DNA of 64,000 nucleotides. Origin: Rhynchopus sp. YZ270_cl-10 (lineage: Eukaryota; Euglenozoa; Diplonemea; Diplonemida; Diplonemidae). Below, one piece after another: positions 34,106-45,270 of this stretch. Location: assembly GCA_964035575.1 (NCBI GenBank), contig OZ037879.1, positions 372,001-436,000 on the forward strand, given 5' to 3'. Numbering within the stretch: the stretch's first letter is position 1; each line of letters begins with the position of its first letter. A program made the translations under genes and the position numbers. The notes below the pieces were generated by a model. The model had not been told where the DNA came from. It made no database searches and saw nothing but the letters and a program-made list of their open reading frames with translations.

Positions 34106-34231
34106 CCAATTTGTACCGTTGAAAAAAAAAATATTCCATCCTAAGTAACAAAATTCCCGCCCCCAGACCCCCCCCCCCCCCCCCCCCATTGTTACATTGT
34201 AACATGGATTGGAATAATGGGCCTTCCCGTA

Positions 34232-37200
34232 CGCAACATTTCTAAAAAAATATATTGCCCTAAAAATGGCACTGCATTTGATAAGTTGTCGTCAGGAAAA
34301 TACCCACAGCCCAAAGTGGGGGAAAAGTTGCCCTCTCGAAATCTAGGATTCCGGGAGCGATTACCATACATCCCTTCGAATACCATTTTTCCCCCCCGTC
34401 TGCGCTTAGCCCATCTCTTTCTGTGAGTTTATTTCTTTTTTTTGAAAACTTGGTTGTATTAGTGTAGACACCCGAGGATGAACTCCACTATAATTTTTTT
34501 TGAAAAGTTTTAAAACATTCCGTAAATAACGTTATTTTGTGGATTCCCTTTTACGTAGCCAGCATCCTGGGGGGAAGATGGCCACCCACGCAAGACTTGA
34601 AGCAGCGTCCGGGAGGTGGTCAAAAACCCACTGTTTTTTGACACACAAAAGCTTTTCTGCCACCCTAAAAAAACAAAGAGAAAAAAGAGAAAAAAAACTT
34701 TAAGATGAACCTAAGCCTCTCTGTGCTTACCTCACCTTGAAACGAAAAGTTGAAAGTGCAAAACGCCTCACCGTTCATCGGCGGACGCAGACACTGAAAA
34801 ATGCTCACCAAAAAAATGCCCACTCACGCACCCACGCTGTCCAGAACCTACACAATAACACACACTTTGTACCCCCCTGCCTTTCGAGCATTTGCACTCC
34901 CATAAACAGACGCCTCTACGAACGCCTCTAGGAACTAAAGGGGGCATTGAAAAAGTGGGTTTTGTGAAAAGTTTTAACAGTTTCCTTTTTCTCTGGAAAA
35001 AATCACTTTTCGTTTAAAGGATTCTGATGAACCCTTGTTAGAAAAAAAACGCACGTTGCAACACAAAGAAAAGGTTTGAAACATAAACCTCAGCCTCGAG
35101 CCGACACATCGCCTGAGTACCCAATGTGTGGGTAACTAGGGGGGAAGGGGGGAGTTTAAAAAAAAAGTTTCTAAAATATTTTTGAAAAATGTGGAGTGGA
35201 GAGTAGTTTTTTACTGGTATCCATTGTTTATTCTTTGCTCTATCTATATGGGGCTCTTCCCCAGATCATTTTTTTTAAAAACGTTCACACTACATTGTGA
35301 GCAGAAAGTGTCACGTAGTTCACCCAACCGTGCTCCGCAACACCACCACCCAACAGGTGTGAGATAGTGTGCGTGGAAGCATCAACGCATCAAACAACTA
35401 CAAGAAGCAGAGGGAATGACAGAGTGACACCTTTGTTGTTTTGTTGTGTCAAATTGTTGGAGTGGTGTTGCCACACGTTGTGCAAAATCTCTACTTTGTC
35501 AGCAAAAAAAAAAAAATCGAAGTTATCAGGTACAATATATTCTCTACCAACCACACCACACCACCACTTTACTATCGTGAATAAACAAGGAAAAAAATTC
35601 CATAAATGCGCTTCTCGTGCACATACACATACACACACACCATTTTTTGGGGGCCATATTCTGCGCAAGAATTATCCCTATTAGTTATCAGACACACACA
35701 CACATACACACCCTTGAGAGAGCTTGTAAAGGGGGTCTCAGTCACTATTTGCTCTTGATTTAGCAAACGATCCCTGGATGCGAAGAAAAAAGAAGTTGAA
35801 AAGTGCAAACACCCCACCGTTCATCGGCGGACGCAGGGGCATCTGGTTCACCAAACACCGAAAAATAAAAAAAAGGTAGAGTTGAAATACAAAGCCCTCT
35901 CGTGACAGTGTATCTTCAAAAAAGTGTGAGCCCATAACAACTGAGAACCCCTCCACCCTTTCACGACGAACAAAAACCTGGCTAATTCCAATGGGGATAA
36001 AGTTTCCCATCGCACCAACTACGTGCACTCCACTGCCTGCCTCCCACTATACCACACACCCGACGTGAGAAACTTTTTTTTTTGAGGTAAAGGGGAAGCA
36101 ACATAATCAGGATTCTCTCCTGCAAAAAAAAAAACAAAAAAAAAAACTTCAATGCACAGCACACCCATCAAAAAAAACAAACTTTGGTAAGACCGTAAGC
36201 ACCTCTGTGCTTGATCACCTTTTTTAAAAATACCCCCCGAGAAAACAGTTCCCTCCTCAGAGTACACAGAGAATAATACGTACATAGTAGCTGGGGGTGG
36301 GAGTGATAAAGAGAACGAAGAGGGGTTTTTTTTTTGTTTTGCTTTTTGTTCACACTTTTTTGTACGTTGTGAAAAAACAGAGACGGCTGTTAGAGTCCTT
36401 ACCGTGGAATAGGCTTCGCTAAAAGGAGGGAAACCAACACATGTTTCGCCACGCAAAATAGAAACTGAACACTCATCACACGAAAACCCCTGGAGAGGTT
36501 GTGGTGAAACGCACAACACCTCGACCTGTTTTGGTGAGGAGTGGCTCTGCAGCGCGGTTCGTAGAACCGCAAAAGTGTGTTCAAAATGCTTTGTTTCTAT
36601 TTCCTCCTTCATTTCATGAGGTGACACAAGAAAAAAAAAAAGTTAGTTATTGGTTGCAGCCACCCTACCGACGAAGCCAGCCATCCAGGATAAAAGCAGA
36701 AACAAAAAAAAGCAAAAACAAAAGGGGGGCTGGTAGTGCAACATAACGCGTTGAGACGCAGGTCGCCTGCACTCCGTGGGTAGTGTCCGAGAGGGACACC
36801 CTGGAGTTTTTTTTCCCTTTTTCTTGCACTAGGTTGCTTTACATAAAGCTGCAAAAAGAGAGAAAGAGAAAGAAAAGTTTATAAGATGAGTCTAAGCCTC
36901 TCATGCTTAGTCACTTTAGAGAGTTGAAAAAGGTGCCAAATGTTTCACTATTCTATGTGCACCGACGCACGCAGTGCACTTGACACCCTGTGGGTTAACA
37001 AAAATCAGAGGGCAATTGCACTTCATGAGGGCAAGGGGCACTTCGAATCTTAGGATAGGTGGGTGGGGTGGTGGGGGGAGTCACTGGGGTAGGGTGGACA
37101 AAACTGTCGAGACGATGAGGTGAGAATTATTTTCTCTAGGGAAAGAAAAAAAATGGGTACACTATTTTCCGTTGAAACGAGCAAAAGCTAAAAAAAAAAA

Positions 37201-37755
37201 GGGGGGGTACACTTTGTAAGATGAATTATCTCTCGTGCGCACATCTTCAAAAAAAAGGGGGAAACAACATTGGTTTTGTGTTCTATGAACAAAGCCACCA
37301 AGGTGACTTTCTGACACCTGATTTTCCCCTAAAAATTTGGTGGAGTTTTAGTGGAGTTTGGGAAGGGGGGGGGTTTAAAAACCACCAAACGCCAAATTTC
37401 AGGGTTTTCTGTAGTCGAACATTACCAATAAAATAAAACAAAATAAAAGGCTCTGAAAAAGTGCGATTGTTGGTACGGGAGAAAACATAGAGCACATATT
37501 ATCAATATAATATGTTCGACGATGACGTTGTTATTTTTTCCTGCTTCTTTTTACTAAAAACCCCACAATTCGGTGGGGGGAAAGGTGGGGGGGAGTTACG
37601 TGACTGCACCATGGGGCACACCAAAAAAAAATCTACTGCCGGCTGAGAAAAAAACTGGACAAAAAAAAAGAAAAAAAAGAAAGGGTTTTGCGAGATGAAC
37701 CTCTCTGTGCTGTGCTTTAGCCACCCTTGAAATAGACGGTTTTTTTTTGTTTTTT
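34232..37755. other. Gene-free stretch with many dispersed repeats
   Basis: No supported gene. Contains the right half of the interrupted GGTACGC repeat (34229-34330), a GAAAACTTGGTTG-family repeat (34440-34495), mini-hairpins at about 34697-34740, 35880-35915, 36183-36225, 36875-36920, 37217-37250 and 37690-37735, GACGCA-family repeats (34755-34798, 35800-35845), a GTTGGAG-family repeat (35445-35495), a CCGGAT/CCAGGAT-family repeat (36650-36700) and a 165-bp repeat (36463-36626). Confidence 0.55.
36463..36626. repeat. 165-bp dispersed repeat, copy 1
   Basis: Matches 63815-63987 over its full length in the same orientation, including GGCTCTGCAGCGCGGTTCGT and CCTTCATTTCATGAGGTGAC. A minus-strand frame crosses it (MSPHEMKEEIETKHFEHTF), but the copies differ by indels not in threes, so I treat it as non-coding. 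Confidence 0.75.
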
Positions 37756-38081
37756 GGGTGAAAGTCAAATGTATGCACATATACACAGGGTTATAGTCAG
37801 ATCTATACACTCATTGTATATACAATTGTCAATTGTACATACAATTGTATAGAAATTGTATAGATCTGACTATTTGATGTACAATCCCAACCTTTTTTAT
37901 AGTCAGATCTATACAATTTATGTACAATCCCAGTATACACTAGGTCGTACACAAATCCCTACCCATAGTGGAAAACAGTTTAGAGTACCACCCACCTACC
38001 CACCTACCCACACACACACCCACCCCTACAGGACTATACACAAAAAATGGAAATTGGGTTTCGCACACCCGATTTTTCTCA

Positions 38082-39292
38082 GAAGTCAGTCACTGCTATT
38101 GCCATTTAACCCAGGGAGCATAGCTAGTGCAAGAAATTCGACTTTGGAAAGCTTCCGGAAAGTCTGTCCTCTGCTTGCGGAGGACTAGACACAAGAAAAT
38201 ATTGCGTTCCCCCAGAAAACCAGCGCACATTTCACACTCCTTGTGGGTGGTCTTGTTGCCTTTTCGTCATAGTAATTTTGGCCCAGGCATGCTCTTGAAG
38301 CATGACAATTTAGTGTGTATGGGGCAGGGTGTTGTTTTGTTCTGAATTCTCTTTGTTACAACATCTAAGTCAATCGTGGGTGGTGGTTTGTGTAGCGTGA
38401 GGCACTACTTACTTCCTGCGGCTGCTAAAGCGTTATTTCTTCGGATTTAACAACGTACAGCGTAACATAGTGGATTCGCCTGGTCGACACAACCTTTGAT
38501 AGATATGGGATAACCAACCCCCTTCGACCCCTTGTGGGTTCACTGAACAAGCCCTCGTGGTAGTTAAACGCGATTGACATTTACATTCCTAGAGATGAAA
38601 GAACGAGACAACACTTCTGTACCCGCGCATCAAAATTGTGGAAAACTTTGCACCCCAAACACCCTCAACAACGCCCGCCAAAAGGCGCCCCTTGTTGCTG
38701 GGAGTTGTTCTCATGTTTGATACCTGCACAGCGGGCATTCCTCTGAGTCCAACGCATGTTTGGCCTGTCTGCGGCGTTGCACTTCAGGTGCACGAAGACA
38801 GGGTCTGGTGGTAAATTTTGCGTAGTGTCGCATTCCCTCATGTGTGGGTCACTCACACTTCCGGTCATGTGCCACTGCGTGGGTTTGGGAATTTGGGTAC
38901 CTGGGTACAGGATATTTGTTGTGAAAGACATCTTCCACCATGCATTGAGGAGGGTAAGACAGTGCTCGCATTTTACTTGAAATCATTACAACATTTAACT
39001 TCTCCACGGGGGTCTTGGGCCGTTCATTCGGTTATACCTTGACTAGCGGCAGAGGCCTTTTAGGACTCTATAACTCCGATATTCCCGAACGGAGGCACAC
39101 TTTGTGTGTTACTACGACCTGGCAATTTCCAGCAGTAGGTTAAGTAATGTTTTCTTGTGAATTGTTGGATCATTATCTCCTCAGTGCATGAATGCCCCAC
39201 GCGACGGACACTTTTGTGTTTGTCAAGTGGACTGTCTGGTCACTTTTCAGTGACTGGCGGGTTGGCTGTGGTTGCTCTTTCACGACCTTTAT
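38082..39292 (-). repeat. Shared cassette, copy B
   Basis: Inverted relative to copy A at 14066-15262 and close to it along its whole length; both also match the second half of the trio's interior. Copies A and B carry the same 8-mer-type minisatellite at the same side, but the unit differs (CAGGTACC-type against CACAGGTA). The element ends around it are unrelated to those of A and of the trio. Confidence 0.75.
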
Positions 39293-39313
39293 CCTTGTAT
39301 CCAGTGTACCGTG

Positions 39314-39473
39314 TACCTGGGTACCTGTGTACCTGTGTACCTGTGTACCTGTGTACCTGTGTACCTGTGTACCTGTGTACCTGTGTACCTGTGTACCTGT
39401 GTACCTGTGTACCTGTGTACCTGTGTACCTGTGTACCTGGGTACCTGGGTACCTGGGTACCTGGGTACCTGGG
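39314..39473. repeat. (TACCTGTG/TACCTGGG)n 8-bp minisatellite, 20 units
   Basis: A perfect 8-mer periodicity with one GTAC per unit. TACCTGTG in the middle, TACCTGGG at the ends, so variants are spatially clustered as in unequal exchange. Confidence 0.95.
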
Positions 39474-39752
39474 TATGGCGTGTACAATCTCCCTCGAGTG
39501 TACAATCCAAAAATTGTATAGATCTGACTTTTGTATAGTCAAATCTATACAATTTGTGTACGACCTAGTGTATACTGGGATTGTACATAAATTGTATAGA
39601 TCTGACTATAAAAAAAGTTGGGATTGTACATCAAATAGTCAGATCTATACAATTTCTATACAATTGTATGTACAATTGACAATTGTATATACAATGAGTG
39701 TATAGATCTGACTATAACCCTGTGTATATGTGTATACATTTGACTTTCACCC

Positions 39753-40196
39753 TTGTTTTTTTTTTTTGAAAATTTGGATTTTTTTTTTTTTTTTTTGTAA
39801 CCGCACACAATGGCCGCAACAACGTAGCACCTCAACTGCGTACCTCAAAATCGCCACTTGACAAAACCTACATGAACACGGTGCGAGTGGTTAAGCCCAC
39901 CCCCCCGAATGGCACATGGATTAGATGCGAAGACCGCGATTCTTGCATACCCCTACTCACCCCTACTCCCACAGAGAAAACAAAAGAAAATTCGTACGAT
40001 GAATGTGCCTCTTGTGCACACACACACACATGAATTCAAACAAACAGGTTGGAAGGTGACGCTATGCCTCACCATAGCTTAGTCACCCCATAAAATATTG
40101 AAAAAAAAATCACACAAAACACAATAGGCAGCTCACATAGACATCCCTGCACACAGCAGTGGGGTCGCAGTGGCCTTTCCCTTTGACCTCTGCAGG
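39753..40196. other. Spacer between the long-TIR element and the 40-kb gene
   Basis: T runs, a TGTG-type mini-hairpin (about 39995-40030) and a clear one at 40046-40086 where GGTGAC pairs with GTCACC and GCTATG with CATAGC. Otherwise nothing seen; this is the 3' flank of the next gene. Confidence 0.5.
40046..40086. repeat. Mini-hairpin family, best-paired example
   Basis: One of more than 25 dispersed copies seen across the window (others for example at 6345, 7015, 13727, 20170, 23739, 27305, 29756, 34697, 36183, 36875, 37217, 40575, 44650, 47075, 56390 and 59435). Common form: GATGAACCTAAGC, loop CTCTCGT, GCTTAGTCACC. In this copy both stems are rebuilt: GGTGAC with GTCACC and GCTATG with CATAGC. 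Neighbouring A/T runs are usual. Confidence 0.7.
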
Positions 40197-43100
40197 CTAG
40201 TTGCCGCCCACCCTCCCCTGGATCGCGCAGGTCGTGTTTGGGTTAGCTGCAACGTACCTGCTGGGTGCGGGAGGGGAGACGAACTTCCCGCTGTCCTCCG
40301 GCTTTAGGAAGAGACTGCCGTCTTGGTAGCCACCTGTTCGGAGGGAGGTGTCACAGAGAAGAGTGGATACACATAGATTTACTTTTGGAAGAATTGTTGG
40401 AATATGTATATTGCCACCCTCTGCAAGCACCGCTGATTTTTTCCCCCAGTAAGTCCCAACGGATAGACATTTTTTAAAAAGGGGAGCATACCTATGGTTC
40501 CGATAATACACTGCTGCTGCGTTGCACGTTGCAAGAGACACGGGTTTTCTGAAGAAAAAAGAAAAGTTTATACGATTCATAAGATGAACCTAAGCCTCTC
40601 ATGTGTTCACCTTAGTCACCCTAAAAAATGCAGATACAATAAGACAGATGAGTGGAATTGGTAAAATATAGCGACCTCCATGACCACCGTGCTGTCTAGA
40701 TGAACCTACACCCTTTGTGGGATCTGATGAGCGACCCCCTCGGGCGCCGTAAGTCGTTACCGTGCGTACATACCTACAACGTACATTTCCAACTGGCGCC
40801 CCTCCAGGAAAATGAACTGGTTTGCGAGACGCTTGACCGCGTCGTACGGTTGACCGTCGCGGAGCACCTCCATGAGAGAGTTCCTACGAATCATATTCCA
40901 GCGCCTGGTGACTCCTGTGGATGGGCATGGTGTCAAATGAGTTACAACATCAGATGACGCTTTCACTTTTTTTTTTGAAAAATTGTTGGACAGGGCATTA
41001 TATAGGTTTCGGGGGTTTTCGCTGAAACTCGGTCAAAACTCGGTCGAGCCCGGGCGCGCTTCGCGCGCCCGGGTCCCCACCTTAGCTCAAGTTGGGGGCC
41101 TCCGGCGGAATATGAGAATTCCTCGGAGTTCGGCATTTCATTTATATTTGTGCCAGGCACACGTGGTACACGAATTATCAGTAACCTCAGTACATTCACA
41201 AAAGAAACGGCGGTCATGGCACCCAAGCGAAGCCACGGTACGCAACATTTCTAAAAAATGTTGACATAAATGTCACTGTCGTTGGTAATTATCGTCAGTT
41301 TCCGTAAATTTTACTTCCATATTTTGCTGAAACAAAAGTTTCTGGCGAAGCCACGGTACGCAACATTTCAAAAAAAAAAATGCGCAGAAGGGTGGCTGCA
41401 AGCTTGCGCCGCAGGCGCACGGTACGCTACTTTTTTATTTTCGTCGTGCTGCATGCTTCGTTTTCCTTCGGCGTTTGGCCAATCGAGTCGCGTTCTGGCT
41501 GTGACGGGGTCACTTTGTTCATGAGGCCATTTCTGGTCACTCTCAGAGGCTCGTGTGAGGTACCAAAGAAAACCGATTTTTCCCCCCAAGATTTATCATT
41601 TTTTTTTTTATATTTGGCCTGACCGAGTTTTAGTTAAGGCTTGCTGTAAACTCGGTCAGGCTGACCGAGTTTTACCCCACTATATAATCCCCTGTTGTTG
41701 GAACAGTGTAGTTGCCACAAGATCTACTGTCCCTAAAGTCATTCACTTTTTTTTGCATACCTTGCTCCAACACATCTTGCGGCACGTCCCCGATGTCAGA
41801 CAGCCGCGAATAGTACGACAGCATGTGCTCATCCTCCGCTGTGTTGCTGTACACACCCCCTGCCCCTGCGCCACCCCCTGCCCCTTTCCCTTCCCCACCT
41901 TCCTCACCCTCTGTATACCCTACGCATGCCTCCTCCCCTTCTGCTGTGTCTGGCGACGACACCTCCGTTTCCGCAGTCATCATGTGTTCATCACCATCGG
42001 AGTTAGACCTTGCAGAACGGAGTGACGTTTTCGCCTCTTGGTCTCTAAAGGCACGTTCACGCTCTGCTCTTAGCGCGACTTTGCGGCGGACGTACTGCAA
42101 CTCCCTCTTGCATGCTTCCCCAATCAAAAGATTTACGATTGCCAGAGAAGGCACCCCCGGGGCTAGGACAGCCTCACGCTTCCGCTCCTCACAGTGTCTC
42201 TCCCAGGATGCGTACTTATCTTCGCAGAACTTATGAATTGAGGTGTCCGCATCGAAAGGGAAGGGGCCTTTATTTGCGACCATCCCCCCTACTGTGTGGA
42301 TTGCGTGGACAGTGAGGTTCGGGTCCCCTTCTATTTCTGGTCGGTAGGGAACTGCAGGGCCGCCTCCGCAGACGGTGATGTTTTTGCAGAGTGGGCTGAC
42401 GGCAAGCTCTGGAGGGAAGAACACCCTCTCTGGCGGCGGCGGTGGTGGTGGAGGAGGTGGGGGGAGCTGCTGGTAGGTCTGCTGCGCTCCCGCCTGGTTG
42501 TAGCTTCCCCAGGACTGCATATCACCTTGCTGTTGGTACTGCGCATCCCCTTGGTATTGATTTGAAAAGGAGTACGGATCATTCGCCGCAACCTGCTGGG
42601 TCTGCTGCTCATAGGGCGGGCCATACCCAAGAAACTGCGTTCCATCAGGGTAGCCTTCATCCTCATCGTCACTCCCATCGGATGACCCTCCTTCGTTCTG
42701 CAATGCATCAGACCCTTCCACAAAAACAGGACTTTGAAGTCCCGTAGTTGGAGAAGGACTGCGTTCCGGAGAATCTGAAGGAGGGCTATCCCCCTCCGCT
42801 GTCGGAATCAAATGACTTATATCAGTGAGCGACGACCCCAACGGTTGGTCCAAAATAAACGGTTTTTTCTCTACCGAATCGTTCTCTTGAGTGCTGTCTT
42901 CGACCTGACGGAGGAGACACTGCATCTGCTTGGCCTCTTTGCTTTGTGTGTGTTGCGTTTGAGAGGATTCGTTTTGGTGCTGCATTTCGGGATTGATATA
43001 TGGCGATTGAAACGTTGGGGATGACATGGGTGACGTATCGGAGGAATCCTCTGCAGAATAGGTCCGTTCAAAGGTGATACTCTCTTGCCTTGCGATGGAG

Positions 43101-43402
43101 CTGTTGATAGCATCCTCTGCTCTGCCGCTCTCATTAAGATGTACCGAATCGCATTGCTCCAAATCGAGAGAAGACTCAAGAACGATACTCTCTTGCCGCA
43201 CAGGAGAGGTATGTCCTTGCAACCCTTCTTGAAGATGTGCATGTACCGCTCCCTCCATCCCAGATGACCCTTCCTTCGCGTTCTCCTCCTCTAAGTACTG
43301 TAGTAAAGGCAACGGAGCGCCTTCCTCCTCCTCCAAAAAGGAGATCAGCGGGGGAATCGCATTGTCCTCCTCCTGGTGTGGCTGTCTTGTTTCTGAACTC
43401 AT
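40197..43402 (-). CDS. Three-exon Pro/acid-rich protein of unknown function (639 aa)
   Basis: Exons 43402-41761, 40914-40774 and 40333-40197 join in frame: donors GTATGC and GTATGT, acceptors CCACAG and GAACAG, phase 1 at both junctions, total 1,920 nt. The first exon encodes an acidic, Ser/Gln-rich half with an 11-Pro run near residue 320, then a more ordered part (around CKNITVCGGGPAVPYRPEIE and HKFCEDKYASWERHCEERKR), then an acidic/Gly tail. Exon 2 adds WNMIRRNSLMEVLRDGQPYD; exon 3 ends with RVGGN. The composition suggests a nuclear or RNA-related scaffold, but I recognise no family. The last part could be cut by another intron (GTACGT after CCCAGCAG). The introns hold repeats, among them a GGTACGC compound. 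Confidence 0.75.
41040..41285 (+). repeat. 250-bp repeat, copy inside intron 1
   Basis: Matches 63470-63725 in inverted orientation across about 250 bp, including GTACACGAATTATCAGTAAC and a GGGCGCGCTTCGCGCGCCC hairpin. It ends in the first GGTACGC motif of the intron. Part of it is also seen at 32890-32970. Confidence 0.75.
41223..41436 (+). repeat. GGTACGC compound repeat
   Basis: Two head-to-tail copies of GCGAAGCCACGGTACGCAAC about 115 bp apart, closed by GCAGGCGCACGGTACGCTAC. The same compound is found inverted at 51587-51870 and in part at 34229-34330 (where the 1.25-kb element interrupts it). Confidence 0.7.
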
Positions 43403-43870
43403 TTTAAAAAAAAAAATGAGGGGGAAAAAAAGACCTCAGAGAAGGGTGGAAAAAAAGTTCAAAACCCAAAAAAAAAAAGTCCAGAAAAGGTAAAAAGTGC
43501 TCTGAACCCAAAACCCCCCTCCCAAGGAAGTTGGAGGTGGGGGGGGTTTTTTTTTTTGGTTGTGTGTTTTCGCTCTGTGGGGGGGTGGTGGGTATTGGTG
43601 GTTGGATATTTTGAAGCGAAAAAAGTGAAAAAAAATCTGCGGTGAAAACTAAAGTAAATTCATACACTTTCAAATAAAAATTTGAAAGCATTGGGGAAGT
43701 AAAAAAAGGAAAAAAGTTTGTGAGGCCTGAATGGAGCCATTGGAAACTCAGAAGAAGAAGAAAATGGAAAAATGAGTGAAAAGAAAAAGAGGGGGAGACT
43801 TTTTTTTTTTCGTTTTGTTGTATTGAGCCACTTTGCTGCCCACAATAGGTAAGAAGAAAAAAAATATATA

Positions 43871-44023
43871 TAATTATTGGGTAATTATTACCCCATAATT
43901 ACACGCAGGTGTGTTTTTTGTCACGAGTGACCTAAACCCACGAGCGAAGCGAGTGGGTTTAGGGAACAAGTGACAAAAAACACACCTAAGTGTAATTATC
44001 TGGTAATAATTTCACATAATTAG
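43871..44023. repeat. Long hairpin with CACGAGCGAAGCGAGTGGG centre
   Basis: Arms of about 70 bp (TAATTACAC... GTGTGTTTTTTGTCAC and complement) around CGAGCGAAGCGAG. A further pair of TAATTACACG words in both orientations at 44478-44570 suggests an element of about 0.7 kb with these ends. The centre word recurs near 16.5 and 17.1 kb. A frame at 44053-44376 (107 aa) lies inside but has no recognisable domain. Confidence 0.6.
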
Positions 44024-44869
44024 TTTTTTTTTTATCGTGCAATTTTTGACGAGTGTACAAATCCGGCGAGTCCCCGTCACCCTCCAGTCACTGTATGTCG
44101 ATGATGGGAGTGTGTATGTGGGGTGTATGGGAAATGTGCCTAAGTATGGATGTTGAACCGAAAAAGTGGGAGAGGGTACAATTATTTGTGATCATTCTTG
44201 GTTTGGGGTTGGGAATCACATTTCAACAAGTTGGTAACAACTGTCTATCCTTGGACGATGCGAAGCGTGAAGTTGAGGTTTCCGGTGTGTTTTTCCGGGA
44301 TTTTTTTTTTTGGCGGATAATCAAAAACGTGTTTGAGGGGCCTAGAACTGCTCAAATGGGTCAAATTTTGCTTTGAATGGGCTCAAATCGTCGAAATTAA
44401 CCCTTATAGGGGGAAAAAAAAATTTTGCAGAGTCCCTTTCCCTTTGGCGACTTAGGATCACCAAAAGTGGGTTTGAGCGTGTAATTATTACCCATAATTA
44501 CACGGCTGACATTTTTGGTCGCAAATCGCTAACGATTCATAATTACACGCTTGGTAATAATTACACGCTCCCAGATTATAATTTTTGGTTCTTCCTGAAG
44601 GATTTGTACACGAGTCAAAAATTGCACGATAAAAAAGAAAAGAAAGATTGTGAAGATGAACCTAAGCCTCTCAGCAGGGTCATCTCAAAAGCAATGCCCC
44701 CCAGCGAGAAGGGTCACTGCACCACTACAGAAAGGTGCCATTTTATTTTTTTGTATTGTTTTTTTTGGCATTTTAGTTTTGCCACGAAATTGCAGTTTTT
44801 ATGGATTTTTGATTCGTTTTTTTTTGTTTTAGTTTTCGTTGAGATTCAATGGAAATTAGCAAATTATGG

Positions 44870-45000
44870 TGTTATCACCAAACGGATTCTCCGGTTCCCC
44901 GTGGTTCCCCCGAAGGTGCTCCGCAAATCTTAATATAGCCCGAAACAGTTCTCCGTGGTTCCCCGTGGGTTGTCCGTACCCCCTGACTCACACCAATAAT
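44870..45000 (+). repeat. 130-bp dispersed repeat, copy 2
   Basis: Direct-orientation partner of 31858-31990, with an extra GTTCCCCGTGG duplication in this copy. Confidence 0.75.
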
Positions 45001-45270
45001 TGTTATTTTTTATTTGTTTAATTTTTAGACTATATCACGGGACAGCATCCCAACCTTCATAGATCAATAAAGAAAGGATCCTTAACAGAGAGCAAATAGA
45101 AGGAATAAGAAAAAAGAGAAAAAAAAGACGGTTGTTTGGGTTATTGCCGACCTGTTCACATCCCCACAAACCGATACGTGCGGTGTCGTAAGCCTATCGA
45201 CCAACTCGATAAAGTATACACCCTCATGACCCTCAATAAAAGTTGCAGTGTCCGTACATTCTCTTTTTTG

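Larger units (their letters stand above)
32975..34228. mobile_element. 1.25-kb TIR element with 3-bp target duplication (GTA)
   Basis: The left end GGGAAGGCCCATTATTCCAA continues as a 38-bp inverted repeat of the right end (complement GGGCCTTCCC at 34219-34228). It is flanked by GTA at 32972-32974 and 34229-34231. Removing the element and one GTA restores CCACGGTACGCAAC, the core of the GGTACGC repeat, so the empty site can be read directly. The interior holds a second nested element, C runs and a large palindrome. A 3-bp duplication is seen in CACTA and PIF/Harbinger families, but no transposase is present to decide. Confidence 0.8.
37756..39752. mobile_element. 2.0-kb element with about 200-bp TIRs and TTGTTTTTT duplication
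   Basis: Begins GGGTGAAAGTCAAATGTA and ends with its inverse. The ends stay complementary, with few mismatches, for about 200 bp and contain repeated TATAGATCTGACTATA-type words. TTGTTTTTT stands immediately before the left end (37747-37755) and after the right end (39753-39761), a 9-bp match. Long TIRs plus a 9-bp duplication are the hallmark of Mutator-like elements. The interior is cassette copy B plus an 8-mer array. No transposase, so non-autonomous. The T-rich flank weakens the duplication. Confidence 0.7.

Noticed and set aside
36019-36627. 202-aa minus-strand ORF
   Set aside because: It crosses a 165-bp dispersed repeat whose two copies differ by non-triplet indels, and the remainder is homopolymer-rich.
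42296-42747. Plus-strand ORFs opposite the 40-43 kb gene
   Set aside because: Shadows of the real minus-strand exon, which has a spliceable frame. Likewise plus-strand frames opposite the acyltransferase, membrane, coiled-coil and BRCT-FHA genes.
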